Shown: positions 10,298 to 23,626, counted from the first letter of the stretch. The stretch is DNA of 27,823 bases from Pigoraptor chileana (GCA_943704495.1 CALSCR010001701.1:1-27823), one strand, 5' to 3'. Numbers and translations are program-made. Notes: generated by a model not told the origin, from the letters alone.

Positions 10298-11100
10298 AAT
10301 TATCTTTCTGATTCATGTGCAATTGTTTTTTTTTTGTTTGGGTGTGTGAGTCACTTTGTCACTGAAATGTTGCAAAGTGTTCAAAGTACACATTTTAGCA
10401 TTTGAGGGACTGTACACCCCAACGGCTCAATGCATATGTTCTTGTGATGAAAGCAGTAACCCGGGTGTCCTCGTTTCGCAGTACACGGACTGAGCTCCAT
10501 TGGGGGCAATTATTGAAGCAAGATTATCCATCCGCCTGTTGGGGGGAGGCTTGCAATTGCCATCTTTTGCCATCATCAAGAAGTGTTGTGCATTGAGCAA
10601 AGGGTCTGAAATGTAATCAATTACCTTACCCTTTTCGATTTCGTTCTCCGAGAAGAAGTCAGCTGATTGTGTGGAAACTGCTTGTTGCATGAAACACATC
10701 TATTTTGGGATTCTCGCTGTCCGTGGGTAACAAGCTCAAGACAAAGTGTATCCACATGTTACCTATACATGCACATATTTGGTAATACCTTAAAATAGCC
10801 ACCCGTGCACACATGTGGCCACCAAGCAGTGTCAGTAGTGCCACTTTCACCCGTCGCTGCCGGACCGACTCTTCACATCTTACACTGCACTTTGTGTTTT
10901 GCGTAACACATCGGCCCACACCAATATGCTGCAGGGTATATAAGAAGGGGTTCGACATGTGGATTGCAACATTAAAAGTACTCGAACGGAAAAGTCGCGC
11001 TTGCAGTTACTGCGAACAGTCGGTTGACCAGCAAGACTGTAAGCCACAACATCCTGAAACTGAATCGAACCCCATTTTGTGGGCAGCGCTCGCGGCGACC
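10298..11100. other. Intergenic region before the G8-domain gene
   Basis: About 800 nt with no supported gene on either strand. It holds the 3' region of the hydrolase-fold gene, with a T-run at about 10325-10336, and the promoter-like CCAAT/TATA cluster near 10921-10944. Confidence 0.6.
10921..10944 (+). promoter_or_regulatory. CCAAT box and TATATAAG element upstream of the G8 gene
   Basis: CCAAT at 10921-10925 is followed by TATATAAG at 10937-10944, about 157 nt before the ATG at 11101. The TATA position would place transcription initiation near 10970 and give a leader of about 130 nt. This is motif inference only. Confidence 0.4.
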
Positions 11101-14100
11101 ATGGTTTGCATCAAGACAAAAACGGCCGTGCTTCTTGTCGCGATAGTCATCACATGCGGTAAGTTGAAAAGGATGGCTGCTATTCCTCTACTGCACATGT
11201 GGGGGGTTGGGGACGACAGCGAGTCAGTGCACACGAATTTTTGACCACATTTTTATATTGGCTTCAAACTAAATCGCAATATACCAACAATTTACAACAC
11301 CATGCTACTTTACAACACCAGCAGTAGCAAAACAAGCAGTTGCCGCGGATCCTGCATGTACACAGGCCTGCCCGTCGGCAGCGATGCCGACTGATTGCGT
11401 CGCAGTGTCGCCATCCAGCGCCGTCGACCCAAACGCAGACATCACAGTGTCGTCTTGCATGTCATTTTCCAGCGGAACGTACATTTACCACCATGTCAAC
11501 GTCGTCGCAGGCGGCATCCTCTGGTTTGTTGACGACGGCGGCGAGGTCGATCTAAAGGTCAACTCGCTCCTTGTTGAGCAGGGCGGCCGCGTCGTTGCCG
11601 GCCAATGGTGCAAGCCATTTGGATGTGCGGGCGGCAGGCTCAACGTGTGGTTGTGGGGTGACGATCCGACGAATCAGGGCGCCATCAACGCAGCAAACCA
11701 GGGCATTCAGTGCAAGTCACCCGGCGGCTGCTATCCGGCACTGGCACAAGCCAACAAGTACTGCTGCACGGGCGCGGATGCCACGTCACCTTGTGCTGGA
11801 CCAACGTCGTGTGCAACGAGCGGGCAGAACAGCGCCTTCGAGGGATACGGCGCACTTCCTGTTGACGGTGACAACAACTTTTTTGGATTCAAAGTCTTTG
11901 CCGTGTCGTACGGTGGCAGCGTGGAGATGTTCGGGCGCAAGGGTGTGGCGCCTTCCTACTTTGTCCGACCAGACAACCGTTCTGCCGAGTGCGAAACGCC
12001 AGCCGACCAGTATGCCTCAGAATCGTGGGCACAGCTCACCGGGCACAGTTGGGTGCGTCTTGGAGCCACTGCGCGCGCAGGTGCGACGACAATCACGCTC
12101 GATCGCGCCGTGTCGTGGAACAAGGGCGACCAAATTGTCATCAGCACAACCGACTGGCACCCAAGCCACTCTGAGGTTGTGGAGATCGCAGTGGACGCCA
12201 CTCTGTCCGCCACTGTCGAAATCATCGCACCCCTTGCGTACGACCATTTTGGAGACCTCACAGAAGTCGACGACAAGCTTGCAGAACAGGCCCACAACCC
12301 TAACAAGGACGTCGATACACGCGCGGCAGTCGGCCTCCTCACGCGCAGCATCACCATCCGGTCGCTCGGCGCCACCCCCGACGCTCCCTTTCCGGCGGCG
12401 TCGGCGTGCGCTGTTGGCGCAACAGATCCCTTGTGCTATTTTGGAGGACACACGATTGTTCGCCAGGGATTTGCAAAGTACCAGATCCAGGGTGTCGAGT
12501 TTCACCAATTGGGTCAGGTATGGCTTGTATGCGTTGTATTGCATGAATCCACCACGTGAGTCCAACTCACATAGTGTGCATGTGGCGTCTGGATGGGTGT
12601 GTGTGTCGTGTGTGTGCCCTAACCCTTACCATAAAATCCACATTGACTTATACACAGGGCGGTCGCATAGGGCACTATCCCGCACATTTTCACCTTGCAA
12701 AAGACTCGAGCTACACCAACGCCTTTGTCACCGACTCGTCGTCATGGGACTCGATGACACGCTTCTTTGTCATTCACGGCACGCACGAAGTCGCTGTGGA
12801 GCGCAACGTCGGCTTTCTCTCCATCGGCCACGGCTACTACCTTGAGGACGCGAGCGAGATCAACAATCGCGTGTGCCACAACCTGGCCGTCAGCCTTCGC
12901 GCGCCGCTGATGACATACCTGCGTGCACAGCCCGCCGGCAGCCGCACATCGCGCATGATCCCCGGTATTCTCGCGAGTGTGACCAGTCTCGGTCCTGCCA
13001 TCATCCAGGGCGGCGATGACTACGCACCGACAGCATTTTGGACAATGAACATGTTCAACGACATCGTAGGCAACATGGCGGCCGGTGTGCATGGGTTCGG
13101 CTCCTGCTTCTGGCTGCTCGGGTCTGAGCTCAGCGGGCCCAGCAAGTACCTACTCTGGGCATCCAAGACAAGCACTTCCAAGGACTACGCGCAGTGGCAC
13201 AGGGTACCCGGGCGGCTCAGCCCCATCAAGCGGTTCCGCGGCAACTCGTGTAGCACTGCCTTTAGTGCGTTGCAGAGTGCCATCGACGTGTTTCCCACCA
13301 GCACCGGCGACACGGGCTTCAACAACGGCAACCGCGACAGCGTCCCGCACCCGACAAACTACACCGTCACTTACGACATGCTCCCGCGCGTCACACAGAA
13401 CTTTCAGCCTACTCGCTTCAGCGACGATCCCATCTACCAGATCAACGACGCCGTAACTTGCGTGAAGTCCAGCCTCTACCGATCTCCTCCATTCGACGGG
13501 TCAGACGACCACTACCGCAATCCTTTGCTCTGCAGTGGCGCTGTTGTAAGCAGATTTCGCACAAGTTTCAATTTCCAGGAGCAAAATTTCGGGAGCGTTT
13601 GGCTGAGAGGCTATTGGTTTCTATTTATCGACAGTGCGATAACCGACCAGCTATTTGGAGGTCTCGGCTTTGTCACGGGCGGATCGTGGCTCGACGCTCC
13701 CCCGGGCTTCTGGATGCTGACGAGCAACTCGGTGTTCATTGGGCGCACCCAGACCGACTCTGTCTACGCCAACTTTACAGGTCCCGCGGTCGACGAGGAC
13801 CTCTGCTTTGGAAACACATGCACGATTCCCGTCGACGGCACGGCCATTATCCCCGCTGGACTCAACTTTGGGAGGTCCATCACCATCTACGACGGCCCTT
13901 TCTTCAGCGACGGCAGTGTGTTCATGCGTTCACCAAACTTCACATGTGATGCGTCACTCGGGAGCAAGGAGTGCGGCGCATACCGCATGACCAATCAGCC
14001 TCAGGAGATCTCACGTGGGGCCAACTCGTCGCACATGATGGTCACAAACGCCGCGATTGGATGGAAGCAACCCAACGGTTTCTACTATCCTCCCGCCTTT

Positions 14101-15819
14101 GCCTTCCGCCGCTCTGCCTTCGACAACGAGACAAACCGTCACACCGTCATAGACATCACGCAGCCATACCTCATCTCCGGTCCCGGATCGGCGCCCAAGC
14201 CCGCGGGGCGCAGCTTGTTTGACAGCGTCCGCTCGATCGATGCGTCCACAATTCTTATCGACGAGGATGGAACACTCACAGGCGTTATAAACCCAAACAA
14301 CATTCGCACGTCATCTCTTTCAAGCAACACATTCTTCAACTCGCCACCGCAAGTCCCCGAGTGCAAGTCGTTTGGCGTGCAAACAACGCCATTTGAGATG
14401 CTAACGACCGTGATATCGGCCGCCAAGCAGAGCACCCAGTTGCCGTCAGCATGGCGCACGGACCTCGCCTGGGCATTCATCGACCCCAACCTTCCCAACC
14501 CAACAGACCCGAGCAATCTCTACTCGACATATCCATTTGTGCCAATCTATCGCCAACGCTTGCTTCCGGACGATACCCTCTGCGAGGCAAACATCTGCGA
14601 CGGATTGGATTCCAAAAACGGAATGTTCTCGTGTTCGCATGCGTCCATGATGGCGGGGTCCCAAACGTGGTCGGCGCCGTATCTCACAATGGACGACATG
14701 ACATACTACATTGACACTAATCAGCAGCCCCTCGATGGCCCCGTCTGCAGCCGCTTCACCGGCAACTTCCGCGAGGAAAAGTTGTTCAACGAAAACGAGT
14801 CGTACGTGCTTTACCAGCTCTACCCGCAGCAGACAAGCAGCGTCACGTACCAGCTGTATGTCGGTAGCAACTTTGACGTGTCGACAATGGGGTTTTTCGC
14901 GCGGATTTTCCCTACGCAGTATCTTGATACGAACAACAAGCAGCAGGCCATCGTCAAGGCGCCGCAGTATCCCGGCACGGCGACCGTCACGGACGGCGTG
15001 CTAACCGTCACTCTCAACAATTCTCTCATTGCCGCCGATTTCGAATTCGAAGCAAACGAGCACTTCACCCAATGCCTCCCGCGCGATGTGTGCGAGCCCA
15101 ACGCCGACCGCAGCGGGTGCGTCGTGTCCCGTAATGTGACGGACCCTCAGCTCCGCGAGTCGTTGAAGGAGGTGTGCGAGTATTGGGTTACGCGCGCCGG
15201 TGGCGTCACTGAGCAGGCCGGACACACGGTCGCCGATTGCCCGCGCAACGGGTGTCTCGCATTTGTTTTTACGCTTCCCCCGGGCTTTGCACCTCGCCCG
15301 TACGCCGAGGTTGGCCTTCCGCTTGCCCTTGACTTCACCTGCGAGGAGCCCTGGAACACGCCGTTGGTGCGTGCAAACACAACCACCTTTAACGACTGCC
15401 AGGCAACACCCTCCGGATACTGCGCCATCTCCTACATAGACGCAGACGGAGATGGTTATGGCGACGGGCGCTTCCCCAAGCGCGCGTTTGCTGTGCCTGA
15501 AGGGTACGTCACCAATGCGGCAGATTGCAATGATGCTGATGCGACTGTGCATCCACACGCCGTCGAAAACTGCGGCAACGCCAAGGACGATAACTGCAAC
15601 GGCATCATTGACGATCCATCGGTGTGTGCGGTATTCGAATTACCCGGAAACACGCCGACACGTGGACGCACACAGTCGCAAGGGTCGTCCGCCTCGCTCA
15701 GCGCAGGCGCAATTGCCGGCATTGTGGTGGGATCTGTGGCCGCAGTCGCCCTCATCGCAGGTGTCGCAATGTTCACGCTCAAAGGAACTCAAGCGACAAC
15801 ACAGACACTGTCGGTGTAA
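11101..15819 (+). CDS. G8-domain/right-handed beta-helix cell-surface protein (CEMIP/TMEM2/PKHD1L1-like) with MopE-type metal-binding motif and C-terminal TM, 3 exons
   Basis: Exons 11101-11158, 11322-12517 and 12658-15819 give 1471 residues. Residues 1-20 form a signal peptide (MVCIKTKTAVLLVAIVITC). A G8 domain spans roughly 55-240, with the hallmark glycine-rich strands (VVAGGILWFVDDGGEVDL, LLVEQGGRVVAG, GGSVEMFG). WNKGDQIVISTTDW and GFAKYQIQGVEFHQLGQ lead into the CEMIP-like parallel beta-helix: GGRIGHYPAHFHLAK, DSMTRFFVIHGTHEVAVERN, GHGYYLEDASE. Residues about 1340-1403 carry YIDADGDGYGDGRF, then ADCNDADATVHPHAVENC and KDDNCNGIIDD, a MopE-type putative metal-binding repeat with EF-hand-like Asp spacing. 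A single membrane helix at about 1434-1459 is followed by a 13-residue tail. Several NxS/T sites suggest glycosylation. In animals some G8/beta-helix proteins bind or degrade hyaluronan; the ligand here is unknown. The exon 1-2 junction was chosen because phase and signal peptide fit. Confidence 0.9.
15421..15612 (+). other. MopE-type putative metal-binding motif in the G8 protein
   Basis: The segment begins YIDADGDGYGDG, continues to EGYVTNAADCNDADATVHP, and ends ENCGNAKDDNCNGIIDD. This matches the DxDxDGYG...DCDDxDxxxxPGAxExCxxxDxDCDG pattern known mostly from bacterial surface proteins. It lies between the beta-helix ectodomain and the membrane helix, so it would be extracellular and juxtamembrane. 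Calcium or other metal binding is inferred from the Asp spacing. Confidence 0.85.
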
Positions 15820-16293
15820 TTGATGGCAACAATGTTTTTATTATTATTATTATCTGCATATATACGCTTTGCGTTTGTAACTTGTAATTGCAAAAATAAC
15901 GGCACTTTCCAAGATGCCGGGCTGACAGTTGGAACCGATGATCACGTGACAGGAGTAAATTCCGAATCAAATCCGCTTTTACTCTCAATGTTTACGTTCC
16001 GCAGCTGTAAAACAACTGACGGGTGAGTTGAGTTTTGGAAATTTGATCCCCCGGATTCGAAGTGATTGCATTCAAAACTTATTATGTATTTCACTGAATA
16101 TTGCGTGTGTTTACTACATGTTTGTGTTTTCGTGTTTAGATTGACGTTGTAAAGGGCATCTTCCCACCACCACTCAACGGTGTGGAGATAGCCAAAATCC
16201 GTACATATAGATTTAGTTCACTCCGAGTGACTGGGTTGGTTGTTCGTGATTGCACTTTGTTTTTTTCGGGGTGTGCAAAAAATCGGTAGAAAA
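15820..16293. other. Intergenic region between the G8 gene and WASHC2
   Basis: About 470 nt. It begins with a (TTA)n stretch after the G8 stop codon and contains a CACGTGAC box at 15943-15950. No gene is supported. A weak TATA-like ACATATAG lies near 16203, about 90 nt before the WASHC2 ATG. Confidence 0.55.
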
Positions 16294-17772
16294 ATGTCTG
16301 CCGACGCTGCCCCGCCTGTGCCCAACATGGCATGGGATCGCGCGTGGAGCGCCGACGAGATCAAGGGGAATGCTGGGCGGTGGTCTCTTGCAGGGGACGC
16401 TGGGGTGAGTTATCTTCGTGTGTTTGTGTCTGTGTTTGTGTGTCTGTGTTTGTGTGTTTGTCGCGTTGAAATAGGCAATTCGTGTTTCAGTGCTGCATAT
16501 TAGCACGAGTTGTTTCTGCACGTTATCTTCTTGTGTTTGTGTTTGTTGCTCATCGTGTGGATGCCTGCATAGTATGAGTGAGATGGGCTTCATACATACA
16601 AAGTAACAGCATGCATGACACTCAGTATACCGCACCAAAAAGCGCGCACGTTAGCAAACAGATTCTGTTGTTGTCAATAGTATCGTCCCTTCTGCTTCTT
16701 AATTCCCGCGTCCCTCGGTCCAATTGCAAACAGATGCTCCTCTACTTGAAGGATTTCTCGCAGCGGATGACCACGCGCACGCACGAAATCGAGAGCCAGA
16801 TAGACAGCTTCTATTGGGAGACTGAGCAGACGGGCGCACGTCTCTACAATATCTTCAACGAGTTTCTGCTGCTGTCGAACACGCAGTTTATTGAGAACGT
16901 GGGGGCGCTTACTTATTTACTCTCTTACTTAGTTGCATTTGTGTTGCGATTAACAGGAATGCATATGCGCTTGCCTGTTTGTATGGGGCGACCTGCTCGA
17001 ATCAATACTTCCAGAAGCAACCCTGTAGGCTGCGTTTCCCCATTGATCTCATGATGTCATGTTCCAATGCTGCGTTTCTATTCTTATTTGTGTATGATGT
17101 ATTCCAACACGTGCAGCGTGTATATGAGGAGGAGGTCGTCGAGGGTGCCCAAACTGATGACAAGCCCGCCGATGCACAGCCGGTTAGTAACAATGGTCTT
17201 TTGCAGTGGTTTATGTCCTCTGTTTTTTTCGTTTATTAGCATTATTGAATAGTACGTTGGCAGTGTCGAAAGGGGATTTGTGAAACGGATCGTGATCAAT
17301 GTGCAATAGTGAGTGTGACGGTCCGAATACCCTTTGCAGTCGCTCTCAATTTGCATTTTCCCGCTGATTAATGAGATGCCAATTCAGAAATGCGGTTTTG
17401 TTTTGTGCAAGCTGACACGTTGCGTGTGCGTGTGCGTGTGTGTGCTGTGTGCGTATGTGTATGTGTGTGTGTGCTGTGTCTCCATCCATGTGCAAATGTT
17501 TCATGGTGTGTGGTGTGTTTGCAGGAGAAGACCCGTGAACAGCTAGAGGCAGAGATCATTCCCAAGTACCAAACTGCCGTGAAAGTGTGCCTGGACATGA
17601 TTAATACGTCATACGTTGCCAAGATCCAGGAGCTGCCAGAGCCAGGTACGCGTGGGCTGAGGGGCTTGGGGCTGTGTGATTTTGTTGTTCCGTTTCTGTC
17701 TAATGATTTTGCTCTTGTGCTGAATCTCGACGTTTCTGCGTGTGCGCTCTACATGCGTGTGCTTGTGTATAC

Positions 17773-17812
<40 letters not shown>

Positions 17813-20800
17813 AAACAGAGTCTGATGAGGAGGATATTCCGGCCGATATCAAGCCCGATCCGACACTCGAGCCAAAGGACACGTACATGCGTCCGCTGCC
17901 CTTCATTATCGGATCGCACGCGTTCATCAACGACGACACAATTGGACTTGGCGATGCTTCAAAGGCCGCAGAAGGTCCGTTGAACTGTTTTTGTGTGCTG
18001 GTGTCGCCGATGGAGTTTTTTCCTGTTTTATTCACGCAATCCCTTGAAAACAAAAAACAAAAACAAGAAAGTGGGATGGATCCATGGGGCATTGGCTGTT
18101 CGCTGTGTCCGTTTGCTGTCAAATGCATAGTGCGAAATACATAGTTCAGTTTTGGCTGTTGTTTGGTCGTTCTGTTGCTGAGCAGCGATAGTGGCTGAAA
18201 TGGAAGTGAACATGGCGATCTTCCATGTTTTTCACACACACACACACACACACACACTCACATACACCAAAGTGAAATCATCGGCCCAAGACACTGATCA
18301 TCACAAGTCACTAATCTTTCCAAAAAATGGTTTCACGTTGCAATTATATGCACTCTGCTGCATGGTTTTGTTGTGCTGTTGTGCTGTTGTGCTGTTGTAT
18401 GGTGCAGCTGCGAGCAACGAGATCGTGTCGGAGGAGTCAAGCTCAGAGGAGGAGGAGGAACAGCAAGATGCGCGCGCACCGGCCATTCCATCGGGATCGG
18501 GACCCAGAGCGCCCGCTCCGGATTCGGGTGTGCAGGTGAGTTCACGCGCCATTCGGTCATCACACTGTTCTCCGTCACTCACGTGGTCTCCCGTTTCGTT
18601 CCGTTTGGCGAGTGTTACATGCATTCCCACTTGTTAAGTTAGTTGCGACCTTCAAGAACCAGTTTGTCTTTTGTGGACGGGATGCGGCACAACCCACATT
18701 GACTGTTTTGTGTGCCCTGTCTTCAATTGCAGTTTTCGTCGGACGAGGAGAGCGATTTCAGCGACGACGAGTCACGCAGAGCACCCGCCACCGCCGCGAT
18801 TCCCCCGCCCATGCGCCCGCAGATGCCCGCCATGCCCGCCATGCCCCATCCGCCTCGCGTGAGTGGAGTGTGTCTGAATGTGTGACTGCAGACGCCCTCG
18901 TTGATGACATGAAAGCATGTGCTGGTGTCGTCCGGTTGCATGGGTTGTGTGTGTGGTCAAACTCGTTTCAATTTTTTTTGAGCCCGTTTCTATTTCGCAC
19001 TCATTGCACTCCTGTTGTCCCTTGGCCATCGTCATTGTATTGTGTTTTGTGTTTTTTTGTTGTGTGCCTCCATTCTTCCATGCCGGAATCGCGCCCCAAT
19101 TTGACACGCACACACACTTACCCTCTCATTATAGCGTGGAAACGACGACGATTCGACACTGTTTGGCGACAGCGACGAGGAATCGGACACACGCTCGGCA
19201 CGCGCAGAGTCAGCGGCCGTTCCCCGAGGACGCGGCCCCACCGTCTCGTCTGCGGGAGACACCGACAGCGTCTCGCAGTGGTCAGAGGCGGAGGCGCCGA
19301 CGACCAACTTTCGCAGCAAGCTTGCTGGGCAGCTCGGTGCGCCCGACATTGCCGCCGCACTTGCCGCAAAGCAGCGCGGGCGTTCTGTCAGCATCAAGAG
19401 CGCACGTGCGCAGAGCGAATCGAGCGGATTCAGCGACGACAAGGACGACCGTGGTGTTAATGACGGCGCGTCCGAGGCAAGCGATCCGTTTGCTTCGGAT
19501 TCGCTGTTCAAAAAGCGCGGGAAATCCACCCGCAGCGAGAATTTGTTTGGGTCGGATGAGGAAGATCAGCCCCCCAAGCAGTCGGCGCCGCATCCCAAGC
19601 CACAGCACGCTCTACCGCCTGTGCCCCAAATGCCCCAGATCCCTCAGCAGCCGCAGCGAAAGAAAGCGACGTCGGTGCAGGATCTGTTTGGGGACGTGAA
19701 GGAGGAAGAAGGCGATCTCTTTGCGGACGACACCCGTACCGCCGCGCCGCCGTCCAAGAGCCTGCCCAAGCCACCTGGCAAGACGCTCCCTGCCGCGCCA
19801 AAGTCAGCTGCAGGCGCCGGTTTGTTTGGGGACGACGATGACGCGCCCGCAGCGCCGCCCGCAAGGGCACTGCCCAAGCCACCTGCCTCCGCCGCACTGT
19901 TTGGCGACGACGACGAGGTGGCAGAGGAGGAGGAGGAAGTGGCGCCCCCGCCCAGAGCCGCACCAAAGAAGGTCCTCCCGACGCCTGCAGCTGCGCCGAC
20001 AAAGCAGCTTCCCAAGCCACAGCAGCAGTCGCTATTTGGCGACGACGACGGAGACTCTGCGAGCGTTCTGTCCGCCGAGGACAATGCACAGCGGCGCAAG
20101 GCTTCGATTGCAAGTATGATGGCGTCGCAGCAAGGCGCTGGCAAGCGTTTCCCCGGCGGCGTCGCAATGTTTGGGCCCACGGCGGGCGACGGCGCAGACG
20201 ATTCCATGGACGTTGCTGACCCACGGACTCAGCGCGGAGGCACCCAGCGATCAACAACTTCGGGGTCGAGTGGGCTGTTTGGGGACGAAGAGCCCGAGGA
20301 GCAGCCAGTTGCGGCTCCGCCAAAGAAGAAGCTTCCGGCGGGCGCGGTGAGCATGCTCGGGGGTGGCGATCCCTTTGGCACTCGGCGTGCTTCGGCATCC
20401 ACGCGCGCACAATCTGTTGTTGTTGAGGAGGAGAGTACTGCTGCGCCCCCGGCATCGCGGCAGGCGACGCCGTTCGTCGCAGCCGCTCCTCCCGCCAAGA
20501 AGGCGTCACAGGCGCTGTTTGGTAATGAGGAAGAGGAGGAAGTCCGCGCACCCGCCGTGCAGCCGCAGCCTTCCAAGCCCACAAAGCCCCTGCCCGCTCC
20601 CGCCGCTGCGGCACCAAAGAAGGCACTCAGTTTGTTTGGCGACGGCGAAGAAGAAGAGGAGGACTCGAGCGGTCTCTTTGGAAAGCCTGTGGCCAAGGCG
20701 GCCCCCGGGAAGCGCACGAGCATTTTCGATGACGAAGATGGCGCGTCCCCCGCCCCTGCCGCACCGTCCACCGCCGCACCGTCCAAGCCCGTGCCGTCCA

Positions 20801-23626
20801 AGCCCACCGCCAAAACGCCCGGGTTGTCGAGCATTTTTGACGACGACGAGGATTCTGGCGACCTTTTTGGTCCACCCAAGGCCAAGGCTGCTGCTGTTGC
20901 CGCCGTGGCGCCTGCTGCTGCTGCTGCTTCGAAGGCCGGCCCTACGCCTACGCTTGCGGCGGCAAAGAAGGGACCGTCGCTGTTTGACGACGACGACGCG
21001 AGCGATGTTGTCGCGGTTGTCTTTGACGCAGCAAAGGGAGGCGCCCTGAAGAAGCAACCTCCCCCCATAAAAGCAGGCACTGCGCCCAAATCGTCTCTTT
21101 TTGGGGACGACGAAGAGGATTCCGGCGACCTTTTTGGTCCTCCGAAGCCGAAGGCAGCGGTCGTTGCTGCTGCTGTTGCCGCGCCAGTCCCTAAGAAGTC
21201 GCTCCCGTCGAAACCGGCGGGCGGAATCTTTGGCGATGAGGAGGACGACTTGTTTACGGCACCGAAAGCAAAGCCAGCCCCCGCTGCTGTTGCCGCCCCC
21301 GCCCCCGCCCCTGCACCTGCGCCTGCGCCTGCGACAGTCGCGCCCCCCAAGTCTGCGTCTGCTGGACTCTTTGGAGACGAGGACGATGGTCTGTTTGGGG
21401 GAGCAAAGGCTGCACCTCCGAAGAAATCGCTGCCGTCCAAGCCTGCGTCTGCCCTGTTTGGTGACGAGGGAGATGACTCTCCCTTGTTTGGTGGAAAGAC
21501 CGAGGCCAAAAAGGCCGAACCCCCGAAGAAAGCACTTCCTCAGCCGGCGTCTTCTATGTTTGGTGACGACGAGGTGCCTGCCGTGGCGCCCGCTCCAAAG
21601 AAGGAAGAGACGAAGAAGGAGGAGCCTAAAAAGGAAGAGCCCAAGAAAGAGGAGGCCGCAAAGTCGAAGCCGGCGTCTGCCTTGTTTGGAGACGACGACG
21701 GTGGCGATGATGCACTCTTTACCGCTGCGCCTAAGAAGGCCGAGCCGCCCAAGAAGGCACTCCCACAACCGACCGCATCGTCTTTATTTGGTCAGGAGGA
21801 GGACAGCCCACTATTTTCGGCTTCTGCAGTCAAGAAGGACGAGCCTAAAAAGGAGGAAGCGCCCAAGAAGGCTCTTCCATCGAAGCCCGCATCTGCCTTG
21901 TTTGGTGGTGACGAAGAAGACGACCCTCTTTTTGTCGCCAAAAAGACCCCCGTAGCCGCCGTCGCGCCCGCTCCTACACCAGCGCCCGCTCCCACACCCG
22001 CGCCTGCAGTTGTAGCTGCACTCACACCAGCACCAAAGGCGTCGGCATTGTTTGGAGACGACGATGACGGCGTGTCGCAGCCGCCGCCGCTTGCGAAGGA
22101 AGCGCCAACTAAGCGGACAGAGTCGCAGACGTCGGAGAGCGGAGACAGCAAGATTAACAAGCTTGCTGCGGGTCTTGCGATCCGTCCCGACATGGTATCG
22201 CCCGCCGCACTTGCCGCCAAAAATCAGGCACAGGCACCGGCATCGACTCCCGCCGATCCGTTTGGCGAGGGCGCTGCAGCGTCGACGCTCACGCACGCCG
22301 TCAAGGAGCGACCCAAGGGTACGCTACGCCGACCGCCCACGCGGCCCGGTCGCGCGACTGCCAGCGGATCGTTTGAGGGCGAGGAGGACTCCCCCGCCAC
22401 GTCCTCTGTGTCGTCCGCACAGGCCGTGCAGGCAGCTGCCAAGGCCGTGGAATCTGCCCCCGCCCCCGCCCCCGCCGCTGTTCCCGCGAAGCGTGCAAGC
22501 ATCTTCGACAAGACAGACGAGGAGAGCAGCATGTTTGCGGCCGCAAAGAAGCCGGAGCCCTCGAAGCCGAAGGAGGAAATCGCTGCACCAGCAAAGAAGT
22601 CTGCCCTCTTTGGCGACGACGAAGATGACGGCATGTTTGCGCCGCCGCCGATTCCAAAGGCAACACCGACGCCGACCGCCGCCAAATCCAGTCTCTTTGG
22701 GGATGACGACGGATTTGCACCCCCTCCCATTCCCAAGGAGACGCCCGCCCCCGCCCCCGCGCCCGTGGCAGTGGCAGTGGTAGCGCAAGTACCCACGCCA
22801 GCTGCGAAGAAGTCTGCCCTCTTTGGCGATGAAAACGACGATGACATGTTTGCGCCGCCACCGATTCCAAAGGCAACGCCGGCCCCTGCATCCGCGCCGG
22901 TGGAGGAGAAGGCACCGGAGGTTGCACCTGTGAAGAAGGCATCCATCTTTGGCGAGGGGGACGAGGAAAGCGCGATGTTTGCTGCTGCGAAAAAGCCCGC
23001 CCCCGCACAGCCCCGGGAGGACAAGGCGCCGCCGGCAGTCGCACGCAAGTCGCTCTTTGGAGATGCTGGCGACGACGATGATGCACCGATCATCCCACCA
23101 ATCAAGACGCCCGAGCCTGTCAAGGAGGCCGCGCCCGCGCCCGCACCGGCGCCGAAGGATGACGGTCTTCGCAAGTCGATTGAAAGCCTCGCCGATCCTG
23201 ACACGGCGGATGAGGTGTTGAAGAAGGAGGAGACGTCAGAGACGCCAAGTGCCCTCAAGAAGAAGACGGCGCTCTTTGGTGACGATGAGGAGGAGAACGT
23301 CTTTGCAGGGGCTGCATCTGGCAAAAAGGCAACAGACACGGACAAGCTGTTTGAGGGACCGCCTCCGACGACGCCGCTCGGCGATGGGTCGAAAGTAGCG
23401 CCCGCGGGAAGTGACAAGAAGAAGGCCAAGGGTCTTTTTGATGACGATGACGGTGAGGACGTGTTCTCTGGCGGCAAGGGCGGGAAGACGGCTGCTGGCG
23501 GCGCGGAGAAGGAGGAGGGCGGGGATTCGCGCAATCGGTCCAAGAGCCTCTTTGGGGACGAAGAAGACGGTGGGTTGTGTGGCATTGCAGATTGTTTCTT
23601 GATTGTTGCTGTGTTGTTGTTGTTGT

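Noticed and set aside
13546-13578. A 33-nt GT...AG segment in the G8 gene that could be a mini-intron in frame
   Set aside because: It is shorter than half of the shortest intron here (83 nt), and its translation continues a beta-helix-like pattern up to NFGSVWLRGYW.
19508-23585. Long antisense open frames opposite the WASHC2 tail
   Set aside because: They are shadows of GC-rich, Ala/Pro/Asp-repeat coding sequence. The conserved motifs lie on the plus strand only.
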